Both the position numbers and the translations under genes were made by a program. A DNA stretch of 60,000 bases, taken from the NCBI GenBank assembly GCA_903813345.2, contig CAIIXF020000001.1, positions 44,411,885-44,471,884 on the forward strand. Reading direction: 5' to 3'. This DNA is from Owenia fusiformis (Eukaryota > Annelida > Polychaeta > Sabellida > Oweniidae). Shown here in pieces: positions 31,025-42,469 of the stretch; the stretch's first letter is position 1, and the number at the start of each line of letters is the position of its first letter. The notes beneath the pieces were generated by a model that was given only the letters and a program-made list of their open reading frames with translations, was not told the origin of the DNA and did not search any database.

Positions 31025-31400
31025 ACCCTGCGTGCAGAGTCTAGTTAAACTACACTCTGCCTAGTAGAGACCATATTACAGTTTAGTAGCCCCGCCCCCA
31101 CGACGGGTACCAGTGACAGTTTGGGTAATAAATTACTTTTGACCTACGCGCAGACCTTTCTTACACCAGTCAGCGAGCTTGAAGAAACATATGCCAAATG
31201 CGTTCTAATTAAATATGCGCATGTCATTGGTCAATTCCGAGCTCAACGATGACGTCAGAAGGAATGACCATATATAGAACGTCGGTCAAATTTGGCCGAC
31301 GAACACTGATTGGCGCGGTGAGTTCACAGGTTTATTTTAGTTTGAAAGGGTGAAGACGAAGCTCTCTTTTAAGAAGTGAAGTCAAACGAATGCAAAGGGT
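31025..31400 (+). mobile_element. 376-bp element with 11-bp target duplications (ACCCT...AGGGT)
   Basis: It begins ACCCTGCGTGCAG and ends GCAAAGGGT. It is flanked by a perfect 11-bp repeat AGAGTATGTAT at 31014-31024 and 31401-31411. A second, inverted copy (41752-42126) has a 10-bp duplication ATTCTTGTTT. There is no ORF and no A-tail. Inside lie an inverted CCAAT box, a perfect CRE-type TGACGTCA and a TATATA stretch in order. A long duplication with short TIRs would fit a Mutator-like MITE; a SINE is less likely. Confidence 0.8.
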
Positions 31401-31411
31401 AGAGTATGTAT

Positions 31412-32932
31412 GACCTCTAAATTGACCTCCAAATGAAAATGGCTGTTTTCTGGTTTGTGATTTCATTTGCTATGGTGCATTGATTCTTGGTATTTATTCC
31501 TTTAATCTGATATCAAGATAAATTCGCAAGATTTTGAACACAATTACGGCACACCATTGAAATAACTCCTTCCTGGTGCAGTCAGACTAAACAGACAAGC
31601 ATTTAATCATGAAATCCAAATTTTTCCAAATGAGGTAATGAACAAAATGGGCAATATAGGTGGCATTATTTGCTGGTTTAAGTTCCAATACTGTTAAAAG
31701 ACTGCAGTTGGTTGCACTGCATATATAATATTTTGTAGTACAGTTCAATGGGTTTGTGATAATCTTACATCTATTCTGTCAGCTTTTAACATCATGTATT
31801 TCCCTCCATACGTATTCATGTTAGATGAGGTTACCCCTGGCGGACTAGGGCCTCTGCCTCGAGGGGATCCCTTAAAATATGAGAATGAAGGGGTACTTTT
31901 GGACTTGAACAATGACATCCCCTTAATGTGACTCCAGAAGATTTCCTAAAAAATGCCCTCATTAGTTTCCAGACCCACTCCTGAATCTTTTATGTCTTGA
32001 TGCAAAGCTATACGATTTCTCACAACTGCCATCTTTTTATGGTGTCAGAAAATTTGTTGATTGAAATAAAATTTGAGGTAAGATGTATACATGTGTGTAT
32101 GTATAGGAATGATTAAAAATCAAATTAACTCTTTTATTCTTGTAACAGTCTAGACTATTTCACTGGCTTTGTATACATGGTCAGCCATTTTGGATGAGTG
32201 ATCTCATTGGTAGAGCACGAGAAAAATTCAAATCATTGAAGGGACTTCCTCAGACTTCAAAGAGTTAAGCAAACCAACCAATCATGTTGATATTATTAAG
32301 AACATATACCTGTCATAAATTATTGTATTTTGATAAGCTTAGTTTTGTAATTATGTATCATAGATATGTATAGATATTTATATATTCTTAGATGATTTGT
32401 AAATGTGAAACTGCTGTTGCAAATGTGTATTAAATTATTATTAAGGAAAAAAATTTAACTTGCTTTTGTGGCATATGTAAAACCAAATAAATGTGAATCG
32501 TATAAATAATTCTAAAATGTACCTTTGTGCAAAGACCAGCCAGTAAAAACAACCATATAATCACTTTGCTTGCTCTATCAAGAGTGCCACTACATATATG
32601 TAGCTGTAGCAAAGAAAAGATAATTGAATTCACTGTGGGTTATTTGACTGTACAATAAAGTTGACTGGCTTGCTTCCAAAGCATTTAAAGGCTAATGTTC
32701 TTAAACCATTAAAGGGTGATGTTATTAAAACATGGGTTACACTTTGCTTCATTTCTAGATTGACAAATTGATGTAAAAATCAATAGAATTTTGGATATAC
32801 AACAGGGACACATTATAGATATAAAAATGTTAACCTTCAAATTTGGAATAAAACTATGGCTTTTGCTCTCAACTATAAAGTAATTTACAATATTAATACA
32901 TGCCCTGTATTTGTACCTTTAGTGCAATTATG
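31412..32932. other. Intergenic, no gene recognised
   Basis: AT-rich, with only short open frames. Nothing else is supported. Confidence 0.5.
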
Positions 32933-33120
32933 TACAGGGTGGTCAAAAAAATGGAAACCCTGTATTTTCCTTACATCTTTGTCACTTTAGGAATTTACTC
33001 GCTGATATTTCACACATTTGTACATCATTCAATTTCCTACCACCCTACCATATTTCATGACCATCAGACTAATAGTCACAATTTTACAGCAATTTGAATA
33101 ACATGCTTCAGATTTGGCCA

Positions 33121-33327
33121 TTATCGCGCTGTAGGTAAAACAGCACAGTTGTCAATGACCTGAATGCATTCCTCAGCAGGTATGGCCTGAATGACACAAA
33201 TGATCTCACTTTTGAGGTTTGCAATTGTCCTGAGGTCATTCTCATATACTCTATCTCTGCCATATCCCCACAGGTAGGGACATTTTAGACAATGAGTATA
33301 GGTTCCCCAAAACGCAATAGTGGCCAC
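33121..33327 (-). pseudogene. Mariner transposase, C-terminal remnant
   Basis: The segment LWGYGRDRVYENDLRTIANL matches the LWGY-(L)KD-(R)VY...TI..L block that follows the third catalytic Asp in mariner-family transposases. IPAEECIQVIDN follows, corresponding to the family's conserved tail. The catalytic domain is absent, so it is a dead fragment. Confidence 0.75.
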
Positions 33328-33447
33328 TGGGCATGTTCTTTAAAGTACTGTAACATTTTGACTATCAATCTGATGGTCATGAAATAATGTAGGCTGGTAG
33401 CAAATTGAATGATGTACAAAAGTATAAAATATCAGGGAGTTATTTTT

Positions 33448-34428
33448 GGCTCACACAGTGAGCCTATGGGATTGACCAGGCGTTGGTCCGTCCGTCCATC
33501 CGTCCATCCGTTGGTCCGTCCGTCCGTCCGTCCGTCCGTCCGTCCGTCAACATTGGTCGCACAAATTAAAACTGCTATTCGGATTGAGTCATAGCCACAT
33601 TCATTTTATGCATATTCATAATGCCTATTTGACCTATCATCGCCATTTCCCAAGTTCGCCCGGTTTCCAAGAAATTGCGGATTTTGACATCAGAAAGTCA
33701 AATTTTCTGTAAATACTAGACACTTTGTTGAAGTAGAACTTTCAAATAACTTTTAGTAGTTGCTGTATATGCAACTTATGTCCTCTGAAGATTTCAAAGC
33801 TCTTGGAATTACAGTTTTTGGTGTTTACTCTATAAAATTTGACAAAAAGTAGGACTTAGTCATTTTCAGGAAACTTTCTCATGTATAAAGTCAATGGCAG
33901 GTTTTGTGATTGACAAGTTTCTCAAAGTTTGCCTTATACTTGATCATTTCTTGCAATGAATTACATCATTACTAGATTAAAGCATTCCCTACATATTGCT
34001 CAATATATGTCAGCGTCAAATTTTTACCGTTTTTGAGATATTTGACGTCAAAAAACAGTAAAAATAAGTTATTTTTCAACTTGCTTCAATTTGACCAAAT
34101 TTTTTTGTGAAAATCATCTACAATTTGCCAGGAGTTCAAATCTGACATTAGTTTTAGGATGTGACCTTTAGTTGACCTTCAGTGACCTTCGAAAGGTCAA
34201 AAAGTTAATTTTTCAAATTGATTTTTGGATGTAAATTTTGGTCAGCTTAATCACAAAAGACTTTACTGAGCTCTTACTAAGTAAAATTTTCAAGGTCAAA
34301 GGTCATCAAACTAGGTCACACAACTGTGCTATCTAAGTTTCTCAAAGTTCGAGACTACAAATCCAAATCAATATTTTTGTTTGAAAGTCAGGATATACAT
34401 TCCTCTGAAGGTTCCAAACTGTGTGAGC
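33448..34428 (+). mobile_element. Inserted repeat with GGCTCACACAGT ends and (GTCC)n
   Basis: It starts ggctcacacagtgagcctat and ends actgtgtgagcac, an inverted repeat of about 12 bp. A GTCC microsatellite is near the 5' end (33485-33548). The rest is non-coding. Repeats of this layout are common in marine invertebrate genomes; the class is uncertain. Confidence 0.6.
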
Positions 34429-34512
34429 ACAGGACCGTGGGTCCTTCATTAAAAATGACAAAGATATGAGGAAAATGGTATTAGGGTTTCCATTTTTTTT
34501 GACCACCCTGTA

Positions 34513-34635
34513 GTAGCAATTGCATGCAGTTCATATACTAGTTTGAATATAATTGTATAAAATACAAGTAAATTTTTTGTTTTGTATTGCAATATGCATG
34601 AATGTATTTAGAATATCTTGTCAGATTGTGACATA
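34513..34635. other. Left edge of the duplicated CABIT-SAM segment
   Basis: From about 34586 the sequence (ttgtattgcaatatg...) is matched by 43922 onward and 53101 onward, marking the downstream end of the ancestral duplication unit. Confidence 0.7.
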
Positions 34636-35708
34636 CAGGGTGTCCCAGAACTCATGAGAATTTTTTGAGGGAGATATAAGGCATGAGTGATTTTCCTTCA
34701 AATTTGGTACGCTTATTACACACACTTTGGGGAATAAGTGACATGAATTTCAGGCACATGTCTTTTATATTTCCGAATTTATTGACATTTGAGTTCTACA
34801 TCGCCACGAACCCCGGAGTTGTCGGGAAAATACAACAGTTATTGTCACATTTTGTCAATTTTATGCAAATTCTCAACTATAAAACCAACGTTTTTTGTAT
34901 AAGCTCAGTTGTGCATTTTTCTCATATTGATGATGCACTTTGAAAAAACGATATATAAATCTTGATAGAGACCCAATACATCAACGGATTGAACATTTGG
35001 TTTGCTGAAAGATCATAATGACATGTTCCTGAGGGATTGAAAGAAATGTCCCCATTTGCTAGCCAATATGATCTTGCATATTGACAATGCACCAGTGAAT
35101 AAGTCACTACATGCATGTCAGCAGTGCATCCAATTTACTATTGAGACTTTACAGTATATATAGTAGCTCCATATACTTGCCAGATTTTGCTCTACTAGAC
35201 TTTTCATTTCTTTGGGGACCTTAAACAAAGATAAGTTGGCCATGTCACTGAAACGGAGGAAGAATTGAGTCATGTTGTTTCAGGGGACCCTACAGAAATG
35301 GCCATAGAACGATTTGGGAATGTATATAAAGAGTAGCTGAAAATACATCTACTGCAGATAATATGCTATAATAACTCTATAGAGATACGTTAGCTGAATG
35401 TGTATGATCCTATTAACTAATGTACCGAAACGCCGAAATAATTCAATGAACACAATACTATTATAGTGGAGAAAGTGTGTAAATATTATCAAAATGTGAC
35501 GTAAATTGTTGTATTTCTCTGACTACTCCGGGGTTTGAGGCGATGTAGAATTCAAATGTCAATAAATTCGGAAATATAAAAGATATGTGCCTGACATTCA
35601 TGTCAGTTATTCCTCAATGTTTGTTTATTAAGTGCACTTAATTTGAAGAAAAATCATTCATGCCTTATATCTCCCTCAAAAAATTCTCATGAGTTCTGGG
35701 ACACCCTG
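34636..35708. mobile_element. 1,073-bp mariner-like element with ~220-bp TIRs
   Basis: The ends begin CAGGGTGTCCCAGAACTCAT. The inverted arms remain alignable for about 220 bp. TA flanks it at 34634-34635 and 35709-35710. The paralogous sites near 43971 and 53150 read gtgacaTAgtttg without the element, an exact empty site with one TA. Confidence 0.93.
35060..35260 (+). pseudogene. Degenerate mariner transposase (DDD region)
   Basis: One frame reads ILHIDNAPVNKS, the second catalytic Asp block. After in-frame stops and a frameshift, YLPDFALLDFSFLWGP appears, the third Asp block. The order and wording are typical of mariner transposases with an Asp third residue. It is heavily decayed and cannot be functional. 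Confidence 0.7.
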
Positions 35709-35785
35709 TAGTTTGAAATGTAGTGTAATATACAGATTCTATCTAAAACAATATTGTTTGTATGATTTATATCTGTATATACACA

Positions 35786-35791
35786 TTTATT
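35786..35791 (-). terminator. Candidate polyadenylation signal of CABIT-SAM copy 1
   Basis: AATAAA on the minus strand about 550 nt past the stop codon, conserved in copies 2 and 3. The mariner lies immediately downstream. Confidence 0.35.
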
Positions 35792-36139
35792 TGTTATGTA
35801 CCAAGAGTAGTTCTAATACATTATGTTAATTGTGACTCAGGTTTAAAGTGAATATTTTTTCCAATGGAATAAATATGGCATTAAACCATGATCCCTTTTA
35901 ATATTCACATATATAACATGTTTAACCAGTGCAAAAACGAATTCAGGTGCATGATATTTGCATCTAGATATCACAGATCATACCAATCAACATTTTGGCC
36001 AGTTCTAACCCTGAATAAAACAGAAATGTGCATTTGTCAATAGAGATCTCAATTTTAGTGAAATGCCATTTCATTATACCATGCATTGTATCTCTCTGTA
36101 ATTTGTTTGATAAAAATACACATCTAAAATATACTAGCA

Positions 36140-36262
36140 ATAATTTTTATGTCACAACCAAGAAGTGTGACCACCGTTTGGCAACAGAGTGTGTCACAAT
36201 TGTCACACTTTTCCAGGTAGTGACATATTGTCATGTTAATGCCTTGTTTTTTGTTAAGCATA
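36140..36262 (+). repeat. Dispersed repeat fragment in the 3' region of copy 1
   Basis: It contains gtagtgacatattgtcatgt and taatgccttgttttttg, the end of the repeat family seen at 8236 and 18612. It is conserved at about 44400 and 53580 in the paralogues, so it predates the duplication. Confidence 0.6.
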
Positions 36263-36339
36263 AAAAGCAATAGCATTCAGACATCAGATACTTCTTACAG
36301 GAAAATTGAAATGGGCTCATTAATTCTGAAGCCACTTCA

Positions 36340-36611
36340 TTATTTCTTTGAAAAAGTTAGAAATTTTGAGAATAAGTGTGTCTTTTTTCTTGAAAGATTT
36401 CTGAAAAGTTGCATATGTGTGCCTTGTTTGTCAAGTCCATATCTCTTTAATTGGTCGTCAGATAGTTTGGAAAAAGCTTTTCCATCAAGATGAGCTGCTT
36501 TCATTTGTTGGATAACTGAGTCCTCAATATTTTGCTGTTTGAAAAAGTCAGCCATTTGCTCAATAGTAAAGTTGTAAAGGTTTCCATCATCTGGAATTGT
36601 GGTGTGGCATT
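36340..36611 (-). CDS. CABIT-SAM copy 1, exon 4 (SAM domain)
   Basis: Acceptor tcttccag, phase 1. It encodes TIEQMADFF through LDGKAFSKLSDDQLKRYGL and HMQLFRNLSRKK, with the helix pattern and IDG/L..LG spacing of SAM domains, and a basic C terminus. Confidence 0.88.
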
Positions 36612-39600
36612 CTGGAAGATATAAACATGATAAACTGTGGTGTTAAGTCGAGATATTTTCAAGCTTTGACGATTATAGAGAATAATTTGGGCCCAAAAAC
36701 TTTGTAGGACCTCAATCAGTGGGCCTTGTTGGGCATTACTTGGCCTTTATTGGGCCTTTTTAAGTATTCGTTTTATTAGACTCATATTTTATTTACAAAT
36801 ACATGTAATTATTTTTAAGTAGTCCATAAACAATTATTTGAAGAGAAATTATTAATATATAGTGGTAATAAATGAATGTGGGTAGAGTGATGACGGTTAC
36901 AATTACATTAATAAAGGAGAGCTATGCTCAATTGTTAACCTACAACTGAAACTACAAGAGCAGTAAACTTCAATTTGGAACAGGTTGCCTACTTTGTGAG
37001 CAGTTTTTTATTTAGGATCAGATTGGTAACTTCAATACCAAACAACTGTACTACCACAAAATGCTACTGTTCATATGGCCCTTACCATGAATAACATGCT
37101 GATTGCCTTTAAACTTCTGGCCCATCTCCTTCAATATATCGGCAACTTCTTCCTCATCGACATAATTGTACTCGTCATCACCTTCAGGGTCTACATGACC
37201 AACATAGAACATATATAAGATGTGTAATGAATAAAAATGAAAATTGTCTCTCAACAAAGTATAGAAAGCCAGGAAATTGCCCATATGGACTACGAGGTAG
37301 TTCTGTGACATTTTCTTTGACCTTAAATGACCTTTTGAAGTGTTCTCTCTTGACCTAAATAATGATATATCTTTGACTTCGTCTTCAAGTTTGACCTTGA
37401 TTGCTACTATTTTGTCATGGCCTTCACTTTCTGTGACGGCGTTCGAAGTCTAACATATGACAGATTGTGACATTCTGCATGCTAGTGCCAAGTTACTTCT
37501 GTTTCCCTTGTCAACAATGACATTATGTATGGCCTAAGTGGCCTTGAATGACCTTTTTAATGTGACCTGTCATCAGAAGATTCATATTTTACTGTGACCT
37601 TCAAATATGGTCTTGATAGCCACCTTAACCTTGAAGGTAGCCCAATCAAAATGAAAACTATTGAATGAGGTTACAGAATATAAAGGCTCATCGAAAACCT
37701 ATACATCTATATAAAGGTCAATGCCACATTCGTCAAAAAATCTTGACATTTACATTTTTGCTATGGTGAGACTCCATGACTCAACATTCAAACATATTAA
37801 GGTCACGTGCATTTAGCGGTCAACGTAATAAAAGTGATTCGTGTTCCCTTGGGGATCAAGGAAGATGATGGTCTTTCACGTGGAGATTTTTACTTCTAGT
37901 CGCCCCCTCCACGGGCCCCTCTCCCAGGTTATCATAACATAAAGATCAAGAACTGTTCAATTGAGAATTGAGAAAGGACTATTGGACCGATGTAATTATA
38001 AGAATAAGGAAGTACTTGACATCGTGACGAATGTGGCATAATATTAGTTTTAACATTTATAATTTATGTTACTGTACGCGATTTGTGCAAACGCCCAATT
38101 TTGTAGGCTGGTATAAGTAAGATAGGTCATACATACTTGTAGAATAGATTGATTAATAGAATGGTTTGCGTGTTTTATTATAATTAAGCACATATAACGT
38201 TTTTGGACGACAAGCAACACTTTTGATGCATTACCTGTTATACAACTAAAAAACTCAAACACAATTGTACATTATTTCCGATAATACAAATGACCAATAT
38301 TAGGCCTTTTAAATCGGACAGGTTATAGATCAGACATTTGAAGGAAAAGCAATTACCTTTGGCTTTTAGACAGGTTGGCGAAGTTTGGGACTTGATAGGC
38401 TCTACATAGCCTTGATCAACCTGTGACAGCGTCTTCTTCAACCTGTGTTGTCTCAACGGAACAGGAGGTGGTTGGTCTATATTACTGAATGATAACGATT
38501 TGGAAACTTGTGGATTGTGTTTTTTCTGAGTGGGAACTGGTGGTAGTGTAGATACCTCTTTTCTTCCAGGTAATGACCTGGGCAATGACGCTAAAAATAA
38601 AGCCTTGATATTGGTGATGCGTTTTAAGCAGAATTATAAATAATTGAAAGATTTACATGACTTGAAAATTTCACGAGGACCACATAGGTCTTGGTTCTAG
38701 GTATATTTCATTTTTGGGTGAGCACTTTTTGGACTGTTTTCTCCATGAACAAACTGAATAAACTAATTAACAGCACCTACCACCGTCTGTGTAAATCTGA
38801 TTATCGCCATCAACTACCATTCGAGGAAATGTATTCACAATCTCGTAGTCAACCGTTTCGTAATCGTGGTCTTGGGCTGCAAGTTCGTTGTATCGTTCAG
38901 CTGATAACTTTTCTGGTGCACTGTCCAACTCAGCCAGTTTTACATTTTTGTGCTGAATCTGTGTCATGAATGAAACTTGTATATCTGTCCTTGTTGGAAG
39001 ATGCATAGCCATTTTGTCGTCTACTAACGATATCATAATTTCGGGTTCTCTGATACAAAAGTCCAGTGTTATCCTGGTATTTTGTGGCAATATATCCTCG
39101 AATCGTGGATCCGGTCTGACAAGTTCAAATTGACTGCCTCTTTTGTAAACCGCATGGGCATTGGTTATGCTGTATAGGGTTGTGTCTTTGGGGATTGGTT
39201 CAAATACACCTTCCATGAATGTTGGGAGACTGACTGGTATTGAGTACATAGCGCCGGGGGATTCTTTCGTACACAGCAGTACTTCCACCTCCGCATCCCG
39301 ATGGTGTTTTCCTCGTTCGACTTTTTCTAGATGAGATAGTCTCCTTCGTGTCAGGTCTAAGATATCCCCAACGTTAACGGAATCATATGGCATATACTTG
39401 GCCTCTTTCACTACCAACACACGATCTCCATTGTGCTTCAACAGATCTTCGACGCTGTTGATTTGTTTGGGACACGCCCTGAATCGCCCTTGATAAGAAG
39501 AGGGAATAATGAAATAGTCGCCATCGCACCAGAGGAGGAATTTCATCCTTTCATCATGGTATCCGTGAATATCGATTTGCATACCTGGACGAATATTGAG

Positions 39601-40452
39601 ATGTTCAGTGATACTTGTTATCTCATCCCAATCGTGAACTTTAGCCCTGATTGGAAATAGTTTTTTATTTTTCTCCACAAAACCATTAAGGTCAATATAG
39701 TTTAGCACATCACCTATGTAATCATCTGGCCTTGGGCTAACTGTCATATCCGTATTGACGCCCAACCTGTGCCTATCACCTGGATATTCCTTCATGGAGT
39801 ATTCTACCTCCAGGTCGGGTGTAAGCATCGTGACTAATCCATCCAGAGGGAGACCTGGGATTTGATTTCGTTCATCTATTACATCGCCTTTCACCAGCTT
39901 GAGTTTACGTTCTTTTGGAAATTGATGTACCAAATCTGACACTGTGTAAAAGTTGTTTAGTTTCTTTGCAGTGAAATGTCCCTCACAGTCCATTGGAAGC
40001 TGAACAAGCTTCATTTGTCTAACAAGTTTACATTCTAAAAACCTCTGCCAATTTTTTCCCACTACAAGTCTGATTAATTTCAAGATCTCATCTTTCTCTA
40101 ATAGAATAGCTCCGTCATCGCTTCGCCACGTCTTGTTACATTTTACAACAAACGGGCAAACTTCGATCAAATCCTTTACTGTAGTGTACACATGTCCTAC
40201 TGGGTGGTAATCCAGAATTTGGAATTTTGTTGGATTAGACTCGTGTATGGCTATTCTATTTTCAATCTTTCTTCCCTTCTCCTTATATACAAGGTTGATC
40301 TGTTTTACGTGTACTGAATGTAGATCCAGGACAGTACCTGTTGGTAAATCCTCGTCCTCACCACACTGTACACCCCCAGTAACCTTGACACGTTCTGGCA
40401 ACACATCCTTGTTAATGTCAATAAATTCTCTCAGAGAAAACGTTGAATCCAT
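36340..40452 (-). CDS. CABIT-CABIT-SAM adaptor, THEMIS/GAREM-like, copy 1 (intact)
   Basis: Exons 40452-38781, 38590-38357, 37190-37086 and 36611-36340 join into 760 residues. Every junction is phase 1 with GT-AG. Known family role: THEMIS and GAREM are cytosolic adaptors that bind GRB2/SHP-type partners in receptor-tyrosine-kinase or antigen-receptor signalling. Two CABIT domains lie at about 1-255 and 262-520. Core cysteine/LP-G-F motifs are at 139-160 (LEC...QLPMDCEGHF) and 391-417 (LLC...SLPTFMEGVF), and a weaker half-motif is at 308-324. Exon 2 has SH3-type proline motifs (QPPPVPLRQ). Exon 3 is acidic with YNYV. The SAM domain is near residues 690-750. Paired CABITs plus SAM combine THEMIS and GAREM features, perhaps the ancestral layout. 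The start at 40452 has A at -3 and G at +4. Confidence 0.9.
37086..37190 (-). CDS. CABIT-SAM copy 1, exon 3 (acidic, tyrosine-bearing)
   Basis: 35 codons between catgtag and CATG|GTAAGG, phase 1 at both ends. It encodes DPEGDDEYNYVDEEEVADIL and a basic tail. The tyrosines in an acidic context suggest a kinase substrate. The exon is missing from copies 2 and 3. Confidence 0.8.
38357..38590 (-). CDS. CABIT-SAM copy 1, exon 2 (proline-rich)
   Basis: 78 codons between tatttttag and AAAG|GTAATT, phase 1 at both ends. It contains LPPVPTQKK, PPPVPLRQHR (class II SH3-type) and GYVEP. It has low-complexity linker character, equivalent to the proline-rich region of THEMIS and GAREM. It is absent from copies 2 and 3. 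Confidence 0.85.
38781..40452 (-). CDS. CABIT-SAM copy 1, exon 1 (both CABIT domains)
   Basis: A single 557-codon exon ending GGTG|GTAGGT in phase 1. It contains both CABIT modules and a C-terminal DYETVDYEIV tyrosine pair. Compared with copies 2/3 it keeps the linker around residues 231-264 (DDYIGDVLNYIDLNGFVE). Confidence 0.92.
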
Positions 40453-41117
40453 TTTCGTTCTTTTAAACCTAACTATTTAAGGGCTTAGTTTTAAAACAAA
40501 ATGTGACATTATAAATCAACGAATTAAGCCCATGTCCCTCTATTAAACACCTACTTAGTATTAGTACTTCATGTGTTGCTACCACCTTTTTCATTACGTC
40601 TTTAGATAACGTTTATTTTGTACACCATATACGGCGAAAATATAATTTATCAAGATAGTAGTCCTTTAATCTGTTAATGATTGAATTGTAAACATCTCAA
40701 GTATTAGGCTATATACCAGATCTATAAAATATGCTTTTTGGTCAACAGGACCGAAATTTACTAAACTATTATATAGTTCTGTTATGTACATAGTTATAAA
40801 CGTGGTAAACATTTTCCCTTTTATCTCCTCTAAACGAGTAGGCTTACTAGTATTCCGAACTCGGTTTCTAAACCAATATACACAATAGTCACAACTGAAC
40901 TAAAAAGTGCGATAATTGACGTGGTGTAGTTTCAGTTTCAATTGTGCAGTTTCTGTTTAGTTATGCGTTTTTACTTAAAACAACCTGAAGAAATGTTAAG
41001 GAACGACTTAACTTTATTTTTTCGGTTACCGGTGCCTTATTTATATTTATATTCAGAAATGGGTGCAAAGTGTGTATTGAGCCCGGTATTGAGATGAAAT
41101 TCCATGAATTATAATGA
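40453..41117 (-). promoter_or_regulatory. Upstream region of CABIT-SAM copy 1
   Basis: The 5' flank and probable promoter. A TTAAATAG-like box lies just upstream of the ATG (about 40473-40480). It looks identical to 49632-50296 upstream of copy 2, whereas copy 3's flank diverges from about 59694. Confidence 0.4.
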
Positions 41118-41751
41118 TTATCCCACCGAGCGAAATTCGAGGGGGATATAGAGAAGCCGCCCGTCCGTTCGTTCGTTCGTTTGCCCGTGTGTCTGGGCAA
41201 AAAGTCAAATTCCGGTTGACGAATTTGATTCAAAATTTTTAGGTTTATGCCTTATGGGGTAAAACCTCTGCTCGAGAAGGAATTTTCATTATGGCAACTC
41301 AATTCAAAATGGCCGCCTTTTTCGTAAAAATGTAATCTTTGATAACTCAAATACTAGTAAACGGATTTGGATCAAATTTTATATGCTATCAAGGGACTAA
41401 GGAGCTTTGCTCGAGAAGAAATTTTCAAGATGGCCGCTGATTTTCAAAATCGCCGCCATTTTTTGTAAAAAAACGTAAACTTTGATAACTTAAATAATAC
41501 TCACAGGCTGGTATCGAAATATTTGTCCGCTGTGACGGAGCATGCTATTTTCATAAAAACACTAAGAATACTTCACGATTTATTTTTTAACTCACATGTT
41601 TCGTTATACCATACAAAATTACTTACTCCATGCAATGGATATATCATTTGCGGGTAACTTTCACTTCTGTTTGAAGTCCAATTACGCTGGGAAGAAAAGC
41701 TATTGAAAATGGCGCCGGGGTATCATACTTCAAAATGTACCATTCTTGTTT

Positions 41752-42126
41752 ACCCTTTGCATTCGTTTGACTTCACTTCTTAAAAGAGAGCTTCGTCTTC
41801 ACTCTTTCAAACTAAAATAAACCTGTGAACTCACCGCGCCAATCAGTGTTCGTCGGCCGCATTTGACCGACGTTCTATATATGGTCATGCCTTCTGACGT
41901 CATCGTGGAGCCCGGAATTGACCAATAACATGCGCATATTTAATTAGAACGCATTTGGCGTATGTTTCTTCAAGCTCGCTGATTAGTGGAAGAAAGGTCA
42001 GCGCGTAGGTTAGAAGTGTCTAACCTATCTAGTGTCACCGGTACCCGTCGTGGGGGCGGGGCTACTAAACTGTAATATGGTCTCTACTAGGCAGAGTGTA
42101 GTTTAACTAGACTCTGCACGCAGGGT
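41752..42126 (-). mobile_element. 11-bp-TSD type element, inverted copy inside transposon A
   Basis: Reverse-complement relative of 31025-31400 (ends ACCCTTTGCATTCG and GCAGGGT), flanked by ATTCTTGTTT on both sides. The other arm of the host foldback shows the uninterrupted sequence. Confidence 0.88.
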
Positions 42127-42469
42127 AATTCTTGTTTAACTTTCTAATGGCACGATATAGTGACACGATAATATTTACACATGGTTTTAGCATAACTATG
42201 AAGGTATAAATGAGATGTTGATGTATTTGGTCTTTTTAATTCTTTTATAAAAAATAATGTTTAATTTTTTTGTCTGCTGTGACGGAGCAGTTGCAAATGT
42301 GAACTGTGAAAATGCACCGTCACAGCGGACAAAAAATATTAATATTATTTTTTATAAAAAAATTAAAAAGATCCAATGCATTAATATTTCATTAATACAT
42401 TCAGAGTTATGGTGAAAACATATGTTAATATTAATATTATTCAAAATGGTCTGTTCGACATCATAAATC

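Larger units (their letters stand above)
32935..34510. mobile_element. Mariner-like element with TA target site, interrupted by another repeat
   Basis: The inverted ends begin CAGGGTGGTCAAAAAAATGG (the right end has one extra A) and are flanked by TA at 32933-32934 and 34511-34512. A second inverted pair (about 32995-33080 and 33350-33440) lies inside the left half. A transposase remnant is at 33121-33327. A (GTCC)n-bearing repeat occupies 33448-34428. Confidence 0.82.

Noticed and set aside
33409-33594. Open frame with repeated RPSVRPSV
   Set aside because: It is the translation of the GTCC microsatellite.
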